Shown here piece after piece: positions 58,937 through 64,000 of a stretch of DNA of 64,000 bases (positions are counted from its first letter, which is position 1; the number at the start of each line of letters is the position of its first letter). Location of the stretch: assembly GCA_022316685.1 (NCBI GenBank), contig JAKJHU010000056.1:2099872-2163871 (forward strand), read 5' to 3'. The notes below the pieces were generated by a model. The model ran no database searches, had not been told where the DNA came from, and saw nothing but the letters and a program-made list of their open reading frames with translations. The stretch comes from Progne subis subis (lineage: Eukaryota > Chordata > Aves > Passeriformes > Hirundinidae). A program made the translations under genes and the position numbers.

Positions 58937-58964
<28 letters not shown>
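58937..58964. repeat. A-run (about 28 bp) inside the CpG island
   Basis: This is a homopolymer following a GCTTCT motif on the plus strand. Nothing marks it as the tail of a retroposed transcript. Confidence 0.85.
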
Positions 58965-58966
<2 letters not shown>

Positions 58967-59259
58967 AGAAGCCAGCGCGGAGCCAGCGGGGAAACCCGGA
59001 TGTTGGATACAAAGGGGCTGGAGGGGGCGGTGCGGCGCGGGGGCTCCGCGGGCGCTGAGTGGGGAGCGGCGCTGCCCGTCACGGCCGCGCCCCGCGGGGA
59101 GGCCCGGGCTGCGGGCGGGGAGAGCGGCGGGGACGGGGGGTGCGGGGGTGTGCGCGGGTATGGGCAGGGGGCTGCTGAGCAGAGGTCTGGGGGCATAAGG
59201 GGGCAGAGAGGGATGAGTGTGGATATGGACAGGTTTAGGGGCAGGGGGCTGCGGAGGAG

Positions 59260-59775
59260 GGATTTAGGGGCAGAGGGTAGGAGTGCAGATTTAGGGGCAC
59301 AAGGAGGCAGAGAGGTGTGTGTGGAAGAGGGGCAGGTTTAGGGGCAGAAGGTGGGAATGCAGATTTAGGAGCACGAGGAGGCAGAGGGGTGTGTGTGGAG
59401 AGAGGCAGGTTTAGGGGCAGAAGGTAGGAGTGCAGATTTAGGGGTATAAGGAGGCAGAGGGGTGTGTGTGGAGAGAGGCAGGTTTAGGGGCAGAAGTAGG
59501 AGTGCAGATTTAGGGGTATAAGGAGGCAGAGGGGGTGTGTGTGGAGAGAGGCAGGTTTAGGGGCAGAAGGTAGGAGTGCAGATTTAGGGGTATAAGGAGG
59601 CAGAGAGGTGTGTGTGAAGAGGGGCAGGTTTAGGGGCAGAAGGTAGGAGTGTAGATTTAGGGGTATAAGGAGGCAGAGAGGTGTGTGTGGAGAGAGGCAG
59701 GTTTAGGGGCAGAAGGTAGGAGTGTAGATTTAGGGGTATAAGGAGGCAGAGGTTTGTGTGTGGAGAGGGGCAGGG
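59260..59775. repeat. 73-bp minisatellite with TTTAGGGG core (about 7 units)
   Basis: The landmark CAGGTTTAGGGGCAG recurs at 59333, 59406, 59479, 59552, 59625 and 59698, always exactly 73 bases apart. A variant unit starts at 59260, and the array decays at 59771. Each unit holds two TTTAGGG blocks 27 bases apart (CAGGTTTAGGGG and CAGATTTAGGGG), so the unit itself looks like an old internal duplication, followed by a GTGTGTGTGGAGAGAGG tail. In the unit starting at 59479 a lost G in the first half is balanced by an extra G in the second, keeping the 73-bp register. The array is G-rich on the plus strand and lies about 1.4-1.9 kb upstream of the ACVR2B ATG. Apparent open frames within it are repeat artefacts. 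Confidence 0.95.
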
Positions 59776-60780
59776 CACTGCCTGGGGGGTGTTTTGGGAG
59801 AGGGTGTAGGGGCAGGAGCTGGAGGGAGAGGTTTAGGGTGTGTGTGGATAGGGTTGTGTGGGGTGGAGGTTTTGGGCAGAAGGTGGCTGAGGGGGTGAGT
59901 GCGTTGCAGCAGTTTTAGGGGCCGGAGCTGGAGGTGGTGATTTAGGGGCAGGGGATTGGGGGTAGAGATTTAGAGCCAGAAGGTAGCAGAGAGTGTGTGG
60001 GGATAAGGGCAAGTTTGGGGTTATGGGGGTGGCAGGAAGAGACTATGGAGCAGGGGTTGGGGGGAAATGCAAATAGGGCAGGGGATAATGGAGCCGCCTG
60101 GGTGGAGAAATTTAGGGGCAGAAGGCTTGGGGGCAGAAGATTTAGGTACAGGGCAAAGTGGAAGATATGTGTGGATAGGGGCAGGTTTGGGGACAGGGCG
60201 CTGCAGGAAGCTTAAGAGGAAGGGGGACATTTAGGAACAGAATTTGGCAGTGTGGATAGAAGCAGGTTTTGGGGCAAGGAGCTGCAGGGGGGTGTTTAGG
60301 AGAAGGGGGGAGATTTGGGGGCAGGGATGAGACGAAGGGAGGTTTAGGGATAGGGGGCAGTTTTATGCAGTCTCTGGAGAGGAAGGTTTAGGGGAAGAGG
60401 GTGGTGGAAGGTGTGTGTGTGCATGAGGCAGATTATGGGGCAGGGATGGCTTAGGGGGTTTAGGGGCAATGGTTGCAGGAAGTGTAGATAGGGCAGGGAA
60501 TGGTGGAGGGGGCTGGAGGGTGAGGTTTAGGGAAGTGGATCAGGCCAGGGGATGGCAGAAGGTGTGTGTGGGTAGGGATCAGGGACTGTGGTGAGGTTTA
60601 GGGGCAGGGATGGCAGGGCAGAAGGTTTAGGGACAGGGAATGACTGGGGGCATTAGGAGCAGGGAGTGGGAGGAGTGCAAACAGGGGCAGGGGCTGGCAG
60701 AGGAGGCTGGCAGAGGAGGTTTTAAGGGCAGGGGGTGGCTGGGGGGGATTGGGGTCAGGGAATGGGAGAGGGCAGAGCTC
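59776..60780. repeat. Degenerate G-rich extension of the TTTAGGGG array
   Basis: For about 1 kb beyond the clean array the plus strand keeps short blocks such as TTTAGGGGCAG, GTTTAGGGG, GGGGCAGG and GTGTGTGTGG at irregular spacing, with almost no C-rich counterpart. This looks like an older, diverged part of the same minisatellite, or the ancestral low-complexity DNA from which the array was amplified. No coding signal is seen. Confidence 0.75.
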
Positions 60781-63700
60781 TGGATGGGGTGGAGGCTTGG
60801 GTAGCACAGGGCAAAGCCATCTCATTGTCTTGGAGAAATTCTCTGGCCCCTTGCCTTCCCAGCAGAGAGGGCAGCATAGCCCCCACCAGAGCCCGGAATA
60901 AACGGTGTCCTTGTAGAAAAAACAATCCTCCTCTTCCAGGCAGTGGGAATGTGTGGTCCCTGCTTGTGTTCTGGAGCCCCCTGCACCCCAACAGCCGCTT
61001 GACCCCAAGATCCATCCAGCAGGAGCAGTGGCTCAGTGACAGTGTCCAGGGTCCCCAGGGCAGAAGGGACACCTCAGCAGAATCCATTTTTAGGCCATTC
61101 CAGGGTTAATAAGGTTTTCTCCATTGCCAGGATTACAGGAATTGAACGCTCTCCACAATTTATTTTAATTCTAACTAAATAATATGGCTATAGGGAGCAT
61201 CAAAGGAATCTTAAGGGGAAGGAAGAGAAAGGGGGAGATGCTGAAGTTGGGTCATTCTCAAGACTTTGGGTCTGTGAGGTCCACTGACTCATCAGAGAAG
61301 GGAATGTGGCACAGATGGATGCTGTGCAGAGCAATGAATTGCAGGTCAGCTCCCTCAAATTCATCCGATGGGGACTAAGGCTGAAAATATTCCTAAACTC
61401 ATTTTCTTTTTCCCCTGGAGGGAGATAAGAGTAAACATGAATCATTCTTCTAAAAGTTTGAGAAGCATTTTGTTCCAAGAAGAAATATGTAATTTTTTTC
61501 TTCTTCTTCTTCTTACAGTAACAAGTTCACAGAAAACTTCAGGAGGCTTTTACAAAGGCTTGTAAGCACTTTGAAGCTGGAGACTTTTTTTTTTATATAC
61601 GTACAGCACTTGCGTAACAAAGTCTCGACTGTGAATGGGATTCCAGGGTGCAGTTGCAATAAAGTGATTAATAGTATCATTCATGGTATCATACCTCATT
61701 CATAGGTTTCCTGTAAGTTAAGAGGAATACATTGGCAGGAATACAGTGGTTGTGACTTTAAACACGATACTCTTGGGGGGAAAAGTTACAGCTAACACAT
61801 GCACTGAAGGGCGGTGCAATTGGTAAAGCTATGTAAAAGGCTCAAGAAAATAATTTTTAGAGCAGAAAGTGTGGAAAAACAAGCCCACAAAGATCTAGTT
61901 CTGAGCTAGTTCTGTGGCAGAGAAAAAGCAAAGTGGATATTGGCACACAGCTGGTGAAACCAGGAACAGAAAATAAGATGTGGCTGTCAAAGGGATGGGT
62001 CAGGGGTGATCATTGTTTATTCAGAAACACACAAGTAGGGTCTGGGTTTGTTGCTTCTTAATTTGCCCACGGTGAGGACTGATTTTTGTCACCAAAATGT
62101 TTGTCCCTTGCTTGTGGCAAAAATCACGGAGAAGGCCAGGCAAAATGCGAAAGGGAATGCTAAACAGTTGTCAAAGGAGAAGTAAATGTCCTGGCTGTGG
62201 GCTGCAGCAGCTCAAGGGTGCATTTGGAGCCTCGAGAGAAGTGACAAATAATGGGTCAGTATTTCCTATAAAGCTGCTTATTTCATTTGGAAGCAAACAA
62301 TGGGCCAATATTTCTGCTCGTTTCATTTGGGGAATAAGTTGTTAAACAGCCACCACGTGGCTGAAGTACGGAAATATTTGTGGGGTGATAAAATACGACC
62401 TAGTGTTTCGCTGCACCAGCATCCCCATGATTAGCTAAAACGAGACATTTCGCTCGGTCCAAGAAAACATCAGCCCTCGGGGGCAAGCGGGGTGAGTAAC
62501 ACAGGATCGCTTGGGCTTCGTCCCTGCCCGGGCTCAAAACACTCCCTGGCCAGCGCTGCTCCTATTTTTAATCTGTGCTATGAAAAGCCTCGTTTCACAG
62601 CACCTGAATCGCTGCTTTGCAGGCGGGAACTCGGGAGCGCGTTTATCACGCGGCTGTCATCGCTTTTGAGGAAACGGGCCCAGGGTGTTTCGGATGTTGT
62701 CCTAAAGCCACCCGGTGAGACAGGCACAGCGTGGCCTTTCTGCACAGGCACAGAAAAACCCACCCACCCACCAGAGCTGGAGCCAGGGCTGAACGACACC
62801 CCGAAGTTTCATTTATTAAATTGCCTCCCATCTTGTTGGCGGTGTTTCGCAGGGAGGTGTTTACCAGCCTGAAAAGCTGAAACGTTTTCGCTGCTTGCAA
62901 CAAAAAAGCCCAGGAGTGAGTATTGTCACTGGAGATAATGTTACAGCTTTGGCAAGATGACTCTTAAAGACTTCATCAGCCTTCCAAGAATTTTGGAAAT
63001 ATCGGTGCATAAAGGCAGCGAGTGCTAAGAGCAGGCAGTGCTTGCAAGAAGTGCCCTTACCAGCAGCGCTTCAAGTGCTGTTTTCTGTTTTCACCTATCA
63101 TTAGAGCTGCACAGCTCAGGCTGTTTTTAAATAATTATAGTTAACAGTTAAAAAACTCTCCCATGCTAAAATAAATTTTAGCTGAGATGGTTTATGCTTT
63201 GCAGCCTCATATGACACTCAATCTTTCTCGTGTGACTCTTGTAACGAGTCAAATTCATGTATTTTGATACGGCGCACGTGATTAAGACACTTGGATCACT
63301 TAAGCCTGCACAAAACTGCAGTGCTCGCATGTCATCTATCTTAAAATCCTATTGTAGCGCTCGTGAAGTGTAATTTCTTCAGTGAATGGAAATTTGTACT
63401 GACAGAGGTGTTATAAAACATGGAAAATACTGGGAGGAGAGGGCCCAACATTTTCTTTATCTCTTCAAGTGTTCACTAACGGGGATTTATTTTTCAGCTC
63501 AGCGTTGGTTCACTGCAGGTTACAGAGCTCTGGTGCAATTAAAGGGACCCATTTCCAGGCTTCTTAAGCAAAACTCACATTGCTTGCAACAGGTGGGAGC
63601 TGTGTGCTGTGGCCTCGAGGCACCAAACTGGTTCACAGGCTTCACTTTCCACATTGGTCCCTAAAGCTACTTGCAGAAAATCACCCAGCCTGAAGAAACC

Positions 63701-64000
63701 CCTGGGATCCCAGCCTCTACCTCCCCTTTCAAAATGAATGGGTAAGAAGAAACAATTTATATTCATAACCTTGAGTAAATAAATTGTCACTTTAACTACA
63801 CATTTTATTGTAATTAAACGCTTCCCGGTAATGACCTACCCACACTATGGAGCTGTTTCTTGATATAATGGTAAGGCAAGTTCTCAGCTGTGAGCAGAAT
63901 CAGGAAGCTTTTAAAAGCACAGACCAGTTGATAACAGCAGGGTGATGTTGCACAGTTCTCAACATGTGGAGAAAAGGTGGTTTTGCTAAAGGGCTTTGTC
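60781..64000. other. Upstream flanking DNA, no gene recognised
   Basis: This stretch lies upstream of the ACVR2B promoter. From knowledge of human synteny a XYLB-like gene would be the expected upstream neighbour on the same strand, but I recognise none of its exons here. A mildly CpG-rich segment at 62440-62730 carries a good plus-strand splice-donor match (G|GTGAGT at 62491-62496). The rest is AT-rich. A segment at about 60810-61000 looks faintly like a retroviral LTR end. Confidence 0.45.

Larger units (their letters stand above)
56148..59160. promoter_or_regulatory. CpG island spanning ACVR2B exon 1
   Basis: CpG dinucleotides are dense over 56148-56670, 56760-57500, 57640-57860 and 58120-59160, against scarce CpG in the rest of the window. 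AT-rich gaps interrupt it: AAT-rich DNA at 56678-56740 and 57590-57640, and A-rich tracts at 57905-58085. It covers the exon and about 1.6 kb of the first intron as well as the upstream side, the usual placement for a developmental-gene promoter. Many long open frames occur in it on both strands, including frames of about 364 and 432 codons. They follow from the low stop-codon density of GC-rich DNA and from simple repeats, and none shows a protein family signature. Confidence 0.9.

Noticed and set aside
57898..59196. 432-codon minus frame in the CpG island
   Set aside because: Its openness is explained by GC-rich, stop-poor DNA and trinucleotide repeats. It reads as Pro/Ser/Arg/Glu low complexity, is not in the receptor frame and has no family signature.
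59260..59775. Interstitial telomere repeat
   Set aside because: The core is TTTAGGGG inside a 73-bp unit, not consecutive TTAGGG hexamers, so it is a minisatellite rather than a fusion or telomere relic.
59584..59778. Small Pro/Leu/Ser/His-repeat protein on the minus strand
   Set aside because: The periodic peptide is a direct translation of the 73-bp minisatellite.
1..64000. CRISPR arrays, operons, tRNA or rRNA genes
   Set aside because: No regularly spaced direct repeats of CRISPR type, no cloverleaf or rRNA core motif and no bacterial gene arrangement were seen. The sequence is vertebrate.

Overview
The window reads as a single-copy stretch of a bird nuclear genome. The best evidence is a set of CR1 LINE fragments, all cut down to the 3' part, with the typical avian CR1 end (two copies finish in ATTCTATGA-type repeats at about 10291-10300 and 28837-28855). 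No Alu, B1, L1 or other mammalian repeat is visible, interspersed repeat content is low, and there is one strong CpG island. No bacterial or viral gene organisation is present. The species cannot be named from this sequence.

The one gene I can support is on the minus strand: the first coding exon of a gene I identify as ACVR2B (activin receptor type-2B), at 57805-57856. It encodes a signal peptide (MFASWLTFAVLWGTFCA plus the first base of a Gly codon), has an in-frame stop two codons upstream of the ATG, and ends in a perfect CAG|GTAAG donor. It lies in a CpG island of about 3 kb (56148-59160) that holds the promoter, a GGA/CGG-rich and then pyrimidine-rich leader, and the start of intron 1.

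Layout. Positions 1-57804 lie downstream of this donor and are inferred to be intron 1. I found no exon 2 and no other convincing exon there. The stretch holds seven CR1 fragments, many A/T homopolymers (five of 40 bp or more), simple repeats, a diverged 86-bp tandem duplication, several AT-rich blocks with clustered homeodomain-type TAAT/ATTA cores that look like candidate conserved enhancers (about 12.6-13.8, 24.1-24.35, 27.8-28.0, 47.5-48.4 and 54.5-55.0 kb), and some small GC-rich blocks. Positions 57857 to about 59160 are leader and promoter. Positions 59260-59775 are a clean 73-bp minisatellite with a TTTAGGGG core. It continues as a decayed G-rich relic to about 60780, just upstream of the promoter. 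Positions 60781-64000 are upstream flanking DNA with no gene recognised.

No new multi-gene system is present. The points most worth checking are the promoter-proximal TTTAGGGG minisatellite, the long upstream reading frame that ends two codons before the receptor start, the homopurine and GGA tracts in the leader, the missing exon 2 over 57.8 kb, and the candidate intronic enhancers.
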